From assembly GCA_963808965.1 (NCBI GenBank), contig CAWEHU010000004.1, forward strand, positions 62,001 to 126,000: a stretch of DNA of 64,000 bases. Direction: 5' to 3'. A program made the position numbers and the translations under genes. This DNA is from CAWEHU01 sp963808965 (GTDB lineage: Bacteria; Pseudomonadota; Alphaproteobacteria; Acetobacterales; Acetobacteraceae). The notes under the pieces were generated by a model. The model searched no databases. It worked only from the letters and a program-made list of their open reading frames with translations, and was not told the origin of the DNA. Shown piece after piece: positions 26,604 through 34,675 of this stretch. Within the stretch, counting starts at the first letter, position 1; each line of letters opens with the position of its first letter.

Positions 26604-27067
26604 GCCCGCTCCGTCGTCAGCAGCTTCGGCAAATCAAGCACAACGAGCAGCCGGTCCGGCAGACGGTAGATGCCGGTGCTGAACTCGGCCCACACCGCGC
26701 CGAGCGTAGGCGGATTTCGCTCGAACGCCTCGCCCTCGAAACTCATTACTTCGCAAACCTCGTCGACGAGCAAGGCGTACAGCTCGCCCGCCTGCTCGGA
26801 CACCACCGACATTCGCCGGGTTCGATCCGGCGCGGGCGGCAGGCGGAGCCGGCGGCGGAGGTCGATCGCGGTCACGATGCGCCCGCGCAGATTGAGGCTG
26901 CCGGCGATCTCCGGGGGCGCGAGCGGGACTCGCGTAAGCGGGTATTCGCCGAGAATGTCGCGCACCTCCATCACCGGCACGCCGCAAAGCTGGCCCGCGA
27001 CCGTCAACGTGACGAGGGCGCGCTGCTGTTCAGCGGATGACACGCGTTTCGCGAGAGTGATGCTCAT
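26600..27067 (-). CDS. cheW: Chemotaxis adaptor protein
   Basis: CheW links CheA to receptors. The 155-residue single CheW domain has LVTLTVAGQLCGVPVMEVRD, PLAPPEIAGSLNLRGRIVTA and IDLRRRLRLPP, then YALLVDEVCEVMSF. It overlaps cheY by four bases and follows cheA by only 14 bp, in one operon. Confidence 0.94.
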   Translation of the reverse strand: MSITLAKRVSSAEQQRALVTLTVAGQLCGVPVMEVRDILGEYPLTRVPLAPPEIAGSLNLRGRIVTAIDLRRRLRLPPAPDRTRRMSVVSEQAGELYALLVDEVCEVMSFEGEAFERNPPTLGAVWAEFSTGIYRLPDRLLVVLDLPKLLTTERA

Positions 27068-27081
27068 GTCCGTCCTCGCTT

Positions 27082-29211
27082 TCAGGCCGCTGCCGGTGCG
27101 GTGAGGAACCGCGAAGCGCGGGCTAGCCAGTATTCGCTGTCGATCACGTCGGTCGCCTGCCCGGCGATCACCGCTGTCCCGAGAAGCCCCGGGCGCGTGG
27201 CAGTAAGCTCGATGCGCAAGCGTTCCTGAACGACGTCCACGATCTCGTCCACCATCAGTCCCATGCTGCGGTCGCCCTCGGTGAAGACCAGCACCGGCTG
27301 GCGCGCGCTCACCCCCGGCGCATCGCCGATCGAGACAAGCGGCATCAGGCGGCCGCGGTATTGCACGACCGGCGCACCCGCGGAGTGCTCGATTCGCTCG
27401 CGCTCGATCTCTTCCAATCGCGCGATGAAGCTGAGCGGGACGGCAAGAGGTTGGGCTCCGCCCGCCCGGAACAGCAGCATCGCCGTCCGTTCTCCCGACT
27501 CCGGCGCGTTCGGCACCTCCACCTGCATCCTTGTCCCACCGCCGAGAATGCCGCTCGCGCGCGCGATTCCGTTCGGATCAAGGATCATGATGACCGAGCC
27601 GTCACCGAGAATCGTATTGCCGCTGAACATGGTGATATGGCGCAGAATCGGCGCGACCGGCTTCACCACGATTTCCTCGGTGTCGAACACGCGATCGACG
27701 ATGATGCCGAGCACCTCAGCACCGACCTGCGCCACAACGATGTACTCGCCTGACTGCGCCGGCGCGGGAGCGAGACGCAACAATCCGGCTAGGCTGACCA
27801 GCGGAAGCAGCCGATCGCGCAAGCGCAGCACCGGCGTTTCGTTCAGCTTCTCGATCGAGGTACCGGAGCGGCCGCCCGCTCGCACCAACTCCATGACGCT
27901 GATCTGCGGGATCGCGAAGCGCTCCCCACCGGCTTCGACGATCAGCGCCGAGACGATCGCGAGCGTGAGCGGAATCGTGATCGTGAACGTGCTTCCCGCG
28001 CCCTGTACGCTTCTCAGGTCGATCGTCCCTCCGATGCGCTCGATGTTGGTCTTCACCACGTCCATGCCGACCCCGCGGCCGGAGATCGCGGTGACAGCGG
28101 CGGCGGTCGAGAATCCGGGACGGAAGATGAAGCGTTGTATCTGGGCGTCGCTCATGCCCGCGAGCTCCAACTCGGATGCGAGGCCGTTGGCGAGCGCCTT
28201 CGCCCGGATCCTGTCCACCGCGAGCCCGCGCCCGTCGTCGCCGATCTCGATGATGATGTGCCCTCCTTCGTGGAAGGCGTTGAGCGTGATGTGTCCGGTC
28301 TCAGGCTTCCCCGCCGCGCGCCGCTCGGCGGAGGTTTCCAGCCCGTGATCCGCGCTGTTGCGGACCATGTGCGTCAGCGGGTCCTTGATAAGTTCGAGCA
28401 CCTGCCGGTCGAGTTCCGTATCCGCGCCGAGCAGTTTCAGTTCGATCCGCTTGTCCAGTTCGTGCGCGAGGTCGCGGACGAGTCGCGGCAGCTTATTCCA
28501 AGCGTGTCCGATCGGCTGCATCCGCGTCTTCATGACGCCTTCCTGCAAATCCGAGGTGATTTGCGAAAGCCGTTGCAGCGGCACGGCCAAGGTGTTGTTC
28601 GACTCGTTGCGCGCGAGTTGCAGGAGCTGGTTGCGTGTCAGCACCAATTCGCTCACGAGCGTCATAAGGTCTTCGAGGACCTCGACCGCGACCCGGATGG
28701 TCTGCGTCGCGGCGGCCGGTTCGGTTTGCGGCGCCTCCGGGACGATGCCGATGGTCGCGGGGGCGCCGTGCGCGACTGAGGGAGGCGGCTCCGCACTGGG
28801 TGTGACGGCGGGGGGAGGCACGGGATCGACGGCCCTGCTCTCGTGGGCCGCGTCCAGCGCCGCGATGAGTTGAGCGTCTTGACCGGCCGGCTCAGCCCCG
28901 CTGGTGGCGAGCCCGGCCAGGATCGTCTTGATCCGGTCGAGCGCTGTCAGGATGAGGCTGACGATCTCCGGCGTGACCGGCAGTGCGCCATCGCGCAGCC
29001 GTCCCAAGACGTTCTCCGCCGCGTGCGCGACCCGCTCGAGCCGCGGCAGCGCCAGGAAGCCGCAAGTGCCCTTGATCGTGTGGACGTGCCGGAAGATGAG
29101 CGCGATCGTCTGCTCATCTTCCGGCGCGCTCTCCAGTCGCACGACGGCGAGATCGAGTTCGGCGAGGCTCTCGTTCGTTTCGGCCAGAAAATCGGCGAGC
29201 AGGTCGTCCAT
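27082..29211 (-). CDS. cheA: Chemotaxis sensor histidine kinase CheA with duplicated CheW-like end
   Basis: CheA phosphorylates CheY and CheB. The 709-residue protein begins with a phosphotransfer domain whose His is in FRHVHTIKGTCGFLALPRLE (about residue 44). A dimerisation segment VEVLEDLMTLVSELVLTRNQ follows, then the ATPase with DPLTHMVRNSADHGLE, IEIGDDGRGLAVDRI and GRGVGMDVVKTNIERIGG. One CheW-like regulatory domain follows, and a second sits at the C-terminus (MLLFRAGGAQPLAVPLSFIA, YRGRLMPLVSI, GLMVDEIVDVVQE). ATG 29211 is chosen behind GGAGAG; GTG 29223 is possible. No receptor gene is in the window. Confidence 0.95.
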   Translation of the reverse strand: MDDLLADFLAETNESLAELDLAVVRLESAPEDEQTIALIFRHVHTIKGTCGFLALPRLERVAHAAENVLGRLRDGALPVTPEIVSLILTALDRIKTILAGLATSGAEPAGQDAQLIAALDAAHESRAVDPVPPPAVTPSAEPPPSVAHGAPATIGIVPEAPQTEPAAATQTIRVAVEVLEDLMTLVSELVLTRNQLLQLARNESNNTLAVPLQRLSQITSDLQEGVMKTRMQPIGHAWNKLPRLVRDLAHELDKRIELKLLGADTELDRQVLELIKDPLTHMVRNSADHGLETSAERRAAGKPETGHITLNAFHEGGHIIIEIGDDGRGLAVDRIRAKALANGLASELELAGMSDAQIQRFIFRPGFSTAAAVTAISGRGVGMDVVKTNIERIGGTIDLRSVQGAGSTFTITIPLTLAIVSALIVEAGGERFAIPQISVMELVRAGGRSGTSIEKLNETPVLRLRDRLLPLVSLAGLLRLAPAPAQSGEYIVVAQVGAEVLGIIVDRVFDTEEIVVKPVAPILRHITMFSGNTILGDGSVIMILDPNGIARASGILGGGTRMQVEVPNAPESGERTAMLLFRAGGAQPLAVPLSFIARLEEIERERIEHSAGAPVVQYRGRLMPLVSIGDAPGVSARQPVLVFTEGDRSMGLMVDEIVDVVQERLRIELTATRPGLLGTAVIAGQATDVIDSEYWLARASRFLTAPAAA

Positions 29212-29322
29212 GCGGCTCTCCACGAGTCCGGACCGATCTCTGTCCGGACGGGGAGCCGATCCTGAGCGGGATCATCCAAAAAAGGGTAAAGCCGAGCCAT
29301 GCGCCGGACCAGTCCGCGAGCG

Positions 29323-29685
29323 TCAGGCGCCCTCGCTGGTCGGAGCCGCGTCCACTCGCTCGCCTTCCCCTGGCGGACGTGCAACACCATCCCCGACGGG
29401 TGGATGAGAGGAGCGCGAACTTAGGAGGCGACGGGCCTGCTCCTGGAGGTTCCGGTAGGAACGCTCCCACTCGCCGCCGCGGGGCTTCGTCCAGGCGAGC
29501 TGCTTGACCAATGCCTCAAGCCCCTTGGCCTGCTGCTCCGCGCGGCGCGCCTGCGCAAGCGCGTCCTTGTATTCCTGGGCATAGACGAGCTCTACGATCC
29601 GGTCCTGACAGATTCCGATGCAAGGCCGTGGCCCCTCAAGCTTGCCGCAGCCGATGCACTCCAAAGCCTCGATGAACTCGCTCAT
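29323..29685 (-). CDS. Small cysteine-rich conserved protein
   Basis: This protein of 120 residues starts at ATG 29685 with MSEFIEALECIGCGKLEGPR followed by PCIGICQDRIVELVYAQEYK. Four Cys in a CxxC ... CxxxC arrangement near the N-terminus suggest a metal or iron-sulfur site. The middle is a charged helix, ALAQARRAEQQAKGLEALVK. The C-terminal 40 residues are low-complexity. I recognise similar proteins in Rhodospirillales but no function. It lies between cheA and the chpT-like gene in the same direction. Confidence 0.7.
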   Translation of the reverse strand: MSEFIEALECIGCGKLEGPRPCIGICQDRIVELVYAQEYKDALAQARRAEQQAKGLEALVKQLAWTKPRGGEWERSYRNLQEQARRLLSSRSSHPPVGDGVARPPGEGERVDAAPTSEGA

Positions 29686-29830
29686 GGCAAAACCCCTGTC
29701 CGAAAGCCCGCCGATCACGGGGAACGGCGGCCCTCTACCGACGTCCTCGGTCCAGAACGCGGACACCCCACGCCCGATGCTCCCCGCCGATCACGAGATG
29801 GTCGGGCTGCTTATCCCGGTAGATCGCGTC

Positions 29831-30470
29831 TTACGCGCCGGGGCGCATCCCGATCAGTAGCGGCGCGGGTCCAGCTGCCGGCCCGCTCGGCATCATCAGC
29901 GAGAGGCGCAACCCCGCCGCGCGGGCGACTAGCGCCGTGAGCGGACCCTGCGCCGTTCGCGGATCGGTCAGCGCGGCCCAAGCTGCCCCCTCGCCGGCGA
30001 GAAAGGCGGCAAATCCTGGCGGCCATGCCGCCCGCGGCCCCTCGATCATCGCGATCACGTCGGACCCCGGCGAACCGCACAGCACGAGCGTGCCGCCGTG
30101 GGGCAAACACTCGCCTGCAAGCAAGACGACGTTCAGTGCTAACCGGGCCGCCTCGGGCGGGAACGTCGTTCCGGGGTCCAGCCCCGAGAAGATCCAGCCG
30201 GATCGGCTTGCCGAAGGAAAGTCCCTCACCGAGTGCGGCGAGCTGCGCGGGCGCGAGCGGCCCGCAATCGCCCGCCCAGGCCGCGCGCAGCAGTCGCAGC
30301 CGCTTGGCCAACACGACCGCAGCGTCTGCCCCGACCGACAGCGCCTCCGCGTTCGCCTGCGGTTCGTCGCGGGCCAGCTCGATCGCGCCCATCAGCGAGC
30401 CCAAGACGCCGCTGAAATCGTGGCAAAACCGGGCGCAAAGGATTTCCGCCAGCCGCAAGGGGTCGGTCAT
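29831..30470 (-). pseudogene. chpT: ChpT-like histidine phosphotransferase, frameshifted
   Basis: ChpT relays phosphate from CckA to CtrA and CpdR in alphaproteobacteria. The N-terminus from ATG 30470 reads LRLAEILCARFCHDFSGVLG, where the phospho-His is in CHDFSG. The protein continues to LSFGKPIRLDL. Then one extra C near 30187 shifts the frame, and SGLDPGTTFPPEAARLALNV, VLLAGECLPHGGTLVL and the end LRLSLMMPSGPAAGPAPLLI continue in another frame to 29831. Repaired length is about 212 residues. Since ChpT is essential in Caulobacter, a sequencing error is at least as likely as true loss. Confidence 0.78.
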
Positions 30471-30522
30471 GACGCGTCCTCCCTCCCTTTCCCAAACGCC
30501 GGCAGAGGCCTAATGCGAGCCC

Positions 30523-30732
30523 ATGCCGGTGGCGCCGATCTCCTCCATAGAGCCGGGCCAGTTCGTTCGTCACCCCGGCCGTCCGGATTGGGGGCTCGGG
30601 CAGGTCCAGTCCGCCCTCGGCGACCGGGTCACCGTAAACTTCGAAAACGCCGGCAAGGTCATGGTGAACGTGGCGGTCGTCTCGCTCGAGTTGTGCGAGG
30701 AGCCGAGGCCTGACCGGACCGGCCGCCCTTGA
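30523..30732 (+). CDS. DUF3553 domain protein
   Basis: This protein of 69 residues has the DUF3553 core PGQFVRHPGRPDWGLGQVQS followed by RVTVNFENAGKVMVN, a small SH3-like or CarD-like beta barrel also found at the end of UvrD/PcrA-type helicases. It has no other domain. It overlaps the extended moaA frame region and is divergent from the chpT-like gene. The function is unknown; nucleic-acid or protein binding is plausible. Confidence 0.85.
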   Translation: MPVAPISSIEPGQFVRHPGRPDWGLGQVQSALGDRVTVNFENAGKVMVNVAVVSLELCEEPRPDRTGRP

Positions 30733-30764
30733 AGAACTGGCCGAAATCGCGCACTTCATTGAGC

Positions 30765-31772
30765 ATGCAGAAAGCTTCCGCCTCGATGATCGATCCATTC
30801 GGCCGGGCCGTCACGTACTTGCGTGTTTCGGTCACGGACCGCTGCGATCTTCGTTGCGTGTACTGCATGTCGGAGGACATGACCTTCCTCCCCAAGACGG
30901 AAATTCTTTCCCTGGAGGAGTTGGACCGCCTCTGCGGCGCGTTCATCCGCCTCGGCACAACGAAGATCCGGATCACCGGGGGCGAGCCGCTGGTGCGGCG
31001 CGACGTGATACGGCTGTTCGGAAGCCTCGGCGCGCGGCTTGGCTCCGGGCTGAAGGAGCTGACCGTCACAACCAACGGCACCCAGCTCGCGAAGCACGCG
31101 GAGGCGCTTCATGCCGCCGGCGTGCGTCGCGTGAACGTTTCGCTCGATACTCTCGATCCCGACCGGTTCGCGGCGATCACGCGCCGGGGAAAGATCGAGA
31201 AGACGCTCGAGGGCGTGTTCGCGGCCAAGGCGGCTGGGCTCGCGGTCAAGATCAACGCGGTCGCGCTGCGCGACGTGAACGAGGACGAGTTCGACGCGAT
31301 GGTCGCGTGGTGCGGCGAGCATGGCTTCGATCTCTGCCTCATCGAGACAATGCCGCTCGGCGACATCGAAGGGGACCGGACCGATCAGTACCTGCCGTTG
31401 TCGCTGGTGCGAAGCCGCCTCAAGCGCCATTGGACGCTCGTGGACACGGACTATCGCACGGGCGGGCCGGCCCGTTACGTGACCGTCGCCGAGACGGGAA
31501 GGCGCATCGGGTTCATCACCCCGATGACCCATAATTTCTGCGAGAGCTGCAATCGAGTGCGGCTGACCTGCACGGGCACCTTGTTCATGTGCCTCGGCCA
31601 GGACGACGCGGCCGATTTCCGGGGGCTGCTACGCGCGGGCGTGCCGGACGAGGTGCTGGATCGAGCCATCCGCGCGGCCATCGCCCGCAAGCCGAAGGGT
31701 CACGACTTCGTCATCGACCGCCGCCACGAGCGCCCCTCCGTCGCCCGCCACATGAGCGTGACGGGCGGCTAG
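30765..31772 (+). CDS. moaA: GTP 3',8-cyclase (molybdenum cofactor synthesis)
   Basis: MoaA starts molybdopterin synthesis from GTP with radical SAM chemistry. The 335-residue protein has the radical SAM motif CDLRCVYC after YLRVSVTDR, then KIRITGGEPLVRRDV and RVNVSLDTLDPDRFA. The second cluster motif is NFCESCNRVRLTCTGTLFMC. The C-terminus ends in the conserved Gly-Gly. I prefer ATG 30765; ATG 30786 (MIDPFGRAVTYL) is also plausible and closer to most homologues. Confidence 0.95.
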   Translation: MQKASASMIDPFGRAVTYLRVSVTDRCDLRCVYCMSEDMTFLPKTEILSLEELDRLCGAFIRLGTTKIRITGGEPLVRRDVIRLFGSLGARLGSGLKELTVTTNGTQLAKHAEALHAAGVRRVNVSLDTLDPDRFAAITRRGKIEKTLEGVFAAKAAGLAVKINAVALRDVNEDEFDAMVAWCGEHGFDLCLIETMPLGDIEGDRTDQYLPLSLVRSRLKRHWTLVDTDYRTGGPARYVTVAETGRRIGFITPMTHNFCESCNRVRLTCTGTLFMCLGQDDAADFRGLLRAGVPDEVLDRAIRAAIARKPKGHDFVIDRRHERPSVARHMSVTGG

Positions 31773-31812
31773 AGCACCTCGGCCCCCGGCCCGAGGGCTT
31801 GGGGAGCGCGGC

Positions 31813-31989
31813 TCAGTAAGCGCGAGGCTGAACCACCACGGTCCCGCTACCGGCGGGCGGCGGCTGCTGCACGACGACCGGGGCCGGGGTCGCCGCCACA
31901 GGGGGGGGATTCGTGTTCACGGTGCAGGCGGCCAGCGATAGCAGGGCGATCGCGGCTGCGGCGGCCATCGCGCGTGACGTCAGACCCAT
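31813..31989 (-). CDS. Small lipoprotein
   Basis: This 58-residue frame begins with the signal MGLTSRAMAAAAAIALLSLA and the lipobox LAAC, so it should be acylated and anchored in the membrane. The mature part is short and low-complexity: Pro/Val-rich with PVVVQQPPPAG and GTVVVQPRAY. A GAGGA precedes the ATG at 31989. It is convergent with moaA and in the same direction as the methyltransferase behind it. The function is unknown; small Pro-rich lipoproteins are often structural. Confidence 0.65.
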   Translation of the reverse strand: MGLTSRAMAAAAAIALLSLAACTVNTNPPPVAATPAPVVVQQPPPAGSGTVVVQPRAY

Positions 31990-32015
31990 GATCTGTTCCT
32001 CGAGCTGATAAAGAC

Positions 32016-32031
32016 GAACCGGACCCGGTTC
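32016..32031. promoter_or_regulatory. Perfect palindrome upstream of the small lipoprotein gene
   Basis: GAACCGG-AC-CCGGTTC forms 7-bp perfect arms with a 2-nt centre, 27 bp upstream of the lipoprotein ATG. The tiny loop argues for a dimeric protein-binding site rather than an RNA hairpin. No regulator is nearby to assign it to. Confidence 0.35.
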
Positions 32032-32071
32032 AGAACCTACTTACGCGATGGTCCCGTCAAAGTTTCGGAGT

Positions 32072-32914
32072 TCAGGGCAACTCACTTTCGACTTTCGGTT
32101 GCTTCTCGCTCTGCTCGCCCCCACGCAGCGGCGACCAGCCCGTCAGCACCGCAAGGCGGAGGGTCGCCGGAACGCGCCTCTCTTCACCGACGCCGAGACC
32201 GGCCAACGCGCTAGGGAACAGCGCCCGGTCCGGGATGCGCCGATCGCGCTGCCGGAGCGCGTTGGCTTCACCGGCTGCGCGCAGCTCCCGGAGCAACGCG
32301 AGCGAATCGGCGTAGAGCAGCCGAATCTCCTCCAGATCCGCCACCGGCAGGGCGAAGCCGGCGCGCTGCAACAAGCCAGCGCAATCCCGTAATTCCGGGA
32401 ATGGCGATACGCGGGGCGACGCGCCGCCCGCGAGCGCCAGCTCGGCTTCGGTGAGGCTGCGGCGCAGCTCGGCGAGCGTTCCCAGAACCGGCAGGCTCGC
32501 GAGCAGCAATCCGTCCGGCCGCAGGGCCCGGCGGATCTGGATCAGCGCGCCCGGCAGATCGTTGACCCAGTGGAGCGACAGGCTCGCGACCACGAGGTCG
32601 AAGCTCGCGTCTCCGAATGGCAGGAATTCCTCGTCGGCAGCCACGGCTAGGGCGCCGCTCCGCCGCGCCATCCGGGGGGAGAGATCGCAGCCTACGGTGT
32701 CGATCCCGCGTTCCCGCAACAGCGGCGCGACCACCCCGCGGCCGCCGATGTCGAGCGCCCGGTCGAACCGGCGCGTGGTGTCGTCGAGGCGATCGAGCAG
32801 TCGTTCGGCGAGCTCACGCAGCAGATCCGCCACCAGCGGCACGGTGGCCGCGGCACGGTCACGGTGCAAGCGCACGGCGCGGCGGTCAAACACCTCGATC
32901 GGGCTCTGCGTCAT
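32072..32914 (-). CDS. SAM-dependent methyltransferase (BioC/NDUFAF5-like)
   Basis: This is a class I methyltransferase of 280 residues. The SAM-binding segment is RALDIGGRGVVAPLLRERGI, followed by VGCDLSPRMA and FDLVVASLSLHWVNDLPGAL, a pattern shared by BioC and the mitochondrial complex I factor NDUFAF5. RALRPDGLLLASLPVLGTL and ELRRSLTEAELALAGGASPR follow. In alphaproteobacteria this type is found next to comF and grxC, as here. The substrate is not known; arginine hydroxylation or methylation of an NADH dehydrogenase subunit is possible by analogy. Confidence 0.85.
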   Translation of the reverse strand: MTQSPIEVFDRRAVRLHRDRAAATVPLVADLLRELAERLLDRLDDTTRRFDRALDIGGRGVVAPLLRERGIDTVGCDLSPRMARRSGALAVAADEEFLPFGDASFDLVVASLSLHWVNDLPGALIQIRRALRPDGLLLASLPVLGTLAELRRSLTEAELALAGGASPRVSPFPELRDCAGLLQRAGFALPVADLEEIRLLYADSLALLRELRAAGEANALRQRDRRIPDRALFPSALAGLGVGEERRVPATLRLAVLTGWSPLRGGEQSEKQPKVESELP

Positions 32915-32980
32915 CCGTTCGATGTGCTCTTCGGGCCTGAGATTGCCAAGCGTTCCCGGCCGCGCCTACCTTCCGCCCAG

Positions 32981-34576
32981 ATGAACCGGATCGATGCACA
33001 CACCCTGCGCGGGTGGATCGCCGACGGGCACGAGCTCGCGTTGCTCGATGCGCGGGAGGAGGGGGAGTTCGGCTCCGGTCACCTGTTCTGGGCGGTGCCG
33101 TGCCCCCTGTCGCGACGCGAAATCCGCGCCCGCGCTCTGCTGCCCCGGCTTGGCGTCCGGGTCGTCTGCACGGATGACGGGCAGGGGACTGCAGACCAGC
33201 TTGCGGCGTATCTCGAGGCGATCGGCTGCACCGAGGTATCGGTGCTCGAGGGCGGCACGCCGGCCTGGGCGGCCGCCGGCTTCGTACTGTTCACCGGCAT
33301 CAACGTACCGTCCAAGGCGTTCGGCGAATGGGTCGAGCGGCACTTCGGCACGGAAAGCGTTGATCCGGCGGAGCTCAAGGCCTGGATCGACACCGGACGC
33401 AACATGGTCGTGCTCGACAGCCGCACACAGGAAGAGTTCGTTCGCATGTCGATCCCGAAGGCGATCAACGTGCCGGGCGGCGAACTCGCCTACCGGATCG
33501 GCGATCTCGCGCCCAATCCCGATACCCTTGTCGTCGTGAGCTGCGCCGGCCGAACTCGGAGCATTCTGGGCGCGGAAAGCCTGCGCCGGCTGGAGCTGCC
33601 CAACCGGGTCGTCGCGCTCCGCAACGGAACGATGGGTTGGGAGCTGGCCGGCTTCCGCTGCGAGCGAGGCCGCAGCGCGCATTATGAGCCGGGGACACCC
33701 CGAAGCGTGCCGTTGGCGCTCGAACGCGCGAAGGCATTCGCCGAATCCTCGGGCGTCGGGGTGATCGGAGCGATCGACTTGGTGCGGTTCGAGGAGGACC
33801 CGGATCGTACCTGCTACGTGCTGGACGTGCGCGATCCCGCCGAATTCCGCGTCGGGCATCGTCCCGGCAGCCGCAACGCTCCGGGAGGCCAACTGCTACA
33901 GGCAACCGACCAGTGGATCGGAGTCCGGGGCGCCCGCATCGTACTCCTGGACGATACTGGGGTGCGCGCGCGCATGGCGGCCGCATGGCTGCGGCAGATG
34001 GGCCACCGCGACGTGTTCGTGGTGGAAGGGGGACTGGATGAGGCGCGCGCGTCGGGCACCGCCCCGGTACCGGTGCCGGAACTCGCGGCGCCGGTACCGA
34101 TGATCGGCGTCCCGGAGCTGGTCGCGCTATTGGACACCGGCGACCGCACGCTGGTGGTAGATGTCGGACGCAGCATGGATTACCGCGACGGCCACATCCC
34201 CGGCGCGCTGTGGGGTATCCGAACACGGCTCGACCGCCTGCGGCCGCAGCTCGCGGAGGCGCGGCACGTGATCGCCACCTCGCCGGATGGAACCCTGGCC
34301 CGGCTCGCCGTGCCGGAGCTCCAGACGGTGACCGGGGCCGAGGTGCGCGCGCTCGAAGGCGGCACGGCGTTCTGGCATGCCTTCGGCCGCCCGCTGGTGC
34401 GGGACCGGACCACCCCCCCGGACGAGGCCTGCGTCGATTGCTACCTCCGTCCGTACGATCGCAACGAAGGCGTGGCGGCGGCCATGCGCGCTTATCTCGC
34501 CTGGGAGACCGATCTGCTGGACCAGATCGCCCGCGACGGGACGGTGCATTTCGGTGTCGCTACCCAAGCGGGTTGA
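32981..34576 (+). CDS. Rhodanese-related sulfurtransferase with four domains
   Basis: This 531-residue protein is built of four tandem rhodanese folds. Each has the DxR/xEF pattern: LALLDAREEGEFGSGHLFWA, MVVLDSRTQEEFVRMSIPKA, CYVLDVRDPAEFRVGHRPGS and LVVDVGRSMDYRDGHIPGAL. A cysteine stands at the active-site position in domains 1 (VVCTDDGQGT) and 2 (VVSCAGRTRS). Domains 3 (LLDDTGVRAR) and 4 (IATSPDG) lack it and may be structural. The C-terminal tail holds CVDCYLRPYDR. It should move sulfur between small thiols or proteins. It diverges from the methyltransferase gene. Confidence 0.88.
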   Translation: MNRIDAHTLRGWIADGHELALLDAREEGEFGSGHLFWAVPCPLSRREIRARALLPRLGVRVVCTDDGQGTADQLAAYLEAIGCTEVSVLEGGTPAWAAAGFVLFTGINVPSKAFGEWVERHFGTESVDPAELKAWIDTGRNMVVLDSRTQEEFVRMSIPKAINVPGGELAYRIGDLAPNPDTLVVVSCAGRTRSILGAESLRRLELPNRVVALRNGTMGWELAGFRCERGRSAHYEPGTPRSVPLALERAKAFAESSGVGVIGAIDLVRFEEDPDRTCYVLDVRDPAEFRVGHRPGSRNAPGGQLLQATDQWIGVRGARIVLLDDTGVRARMAAAWLRQMGHRDVFVVEGGLDEARASGTAPVPVPELAAPVPMIGVPELVALLDTGDRTLVVDVGRSMDYRDGHIPGALWGIRTRLDRLRPQLAEARHVIATSPDGTLARLAVPELQTVTGAEVRALEGGTAFWHAFGRPLVRDRTTPPDEACVDCYLRPYDRNEGVAAAMRAYLAWETDLLDQIARDGTVHFGVATQAG

Positions 34577-34599
34577 GGTGCTTCACTACCGCTCCCGCT

Positions 34600-34657
34600 C
34601 ATCCCCGCGAAGGGGACCCAGACGGCTGATCAATGGATCCCCGCTTTCGCGAGGATG
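34600..34657. repeat. REP-like intergenic palindrome
   Basis: The arms CATCCCCGCGAA (34600-34611) and TTCGCGAGGATG (34646-34657) face each other, with GGGGACCCA and TGGATCCCC also nearly complementary inside. Such CATCCCCGCGAA...GGGGATCCA palindromes are widespread repeats in alphaproteobacterial genomes. It covers the upstream ATG option of comF, which is why I place the comF start downstream. Confidence 0.6.
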
Positions 34658-34675
34658 CACGGAAAAGGTGGGGAA

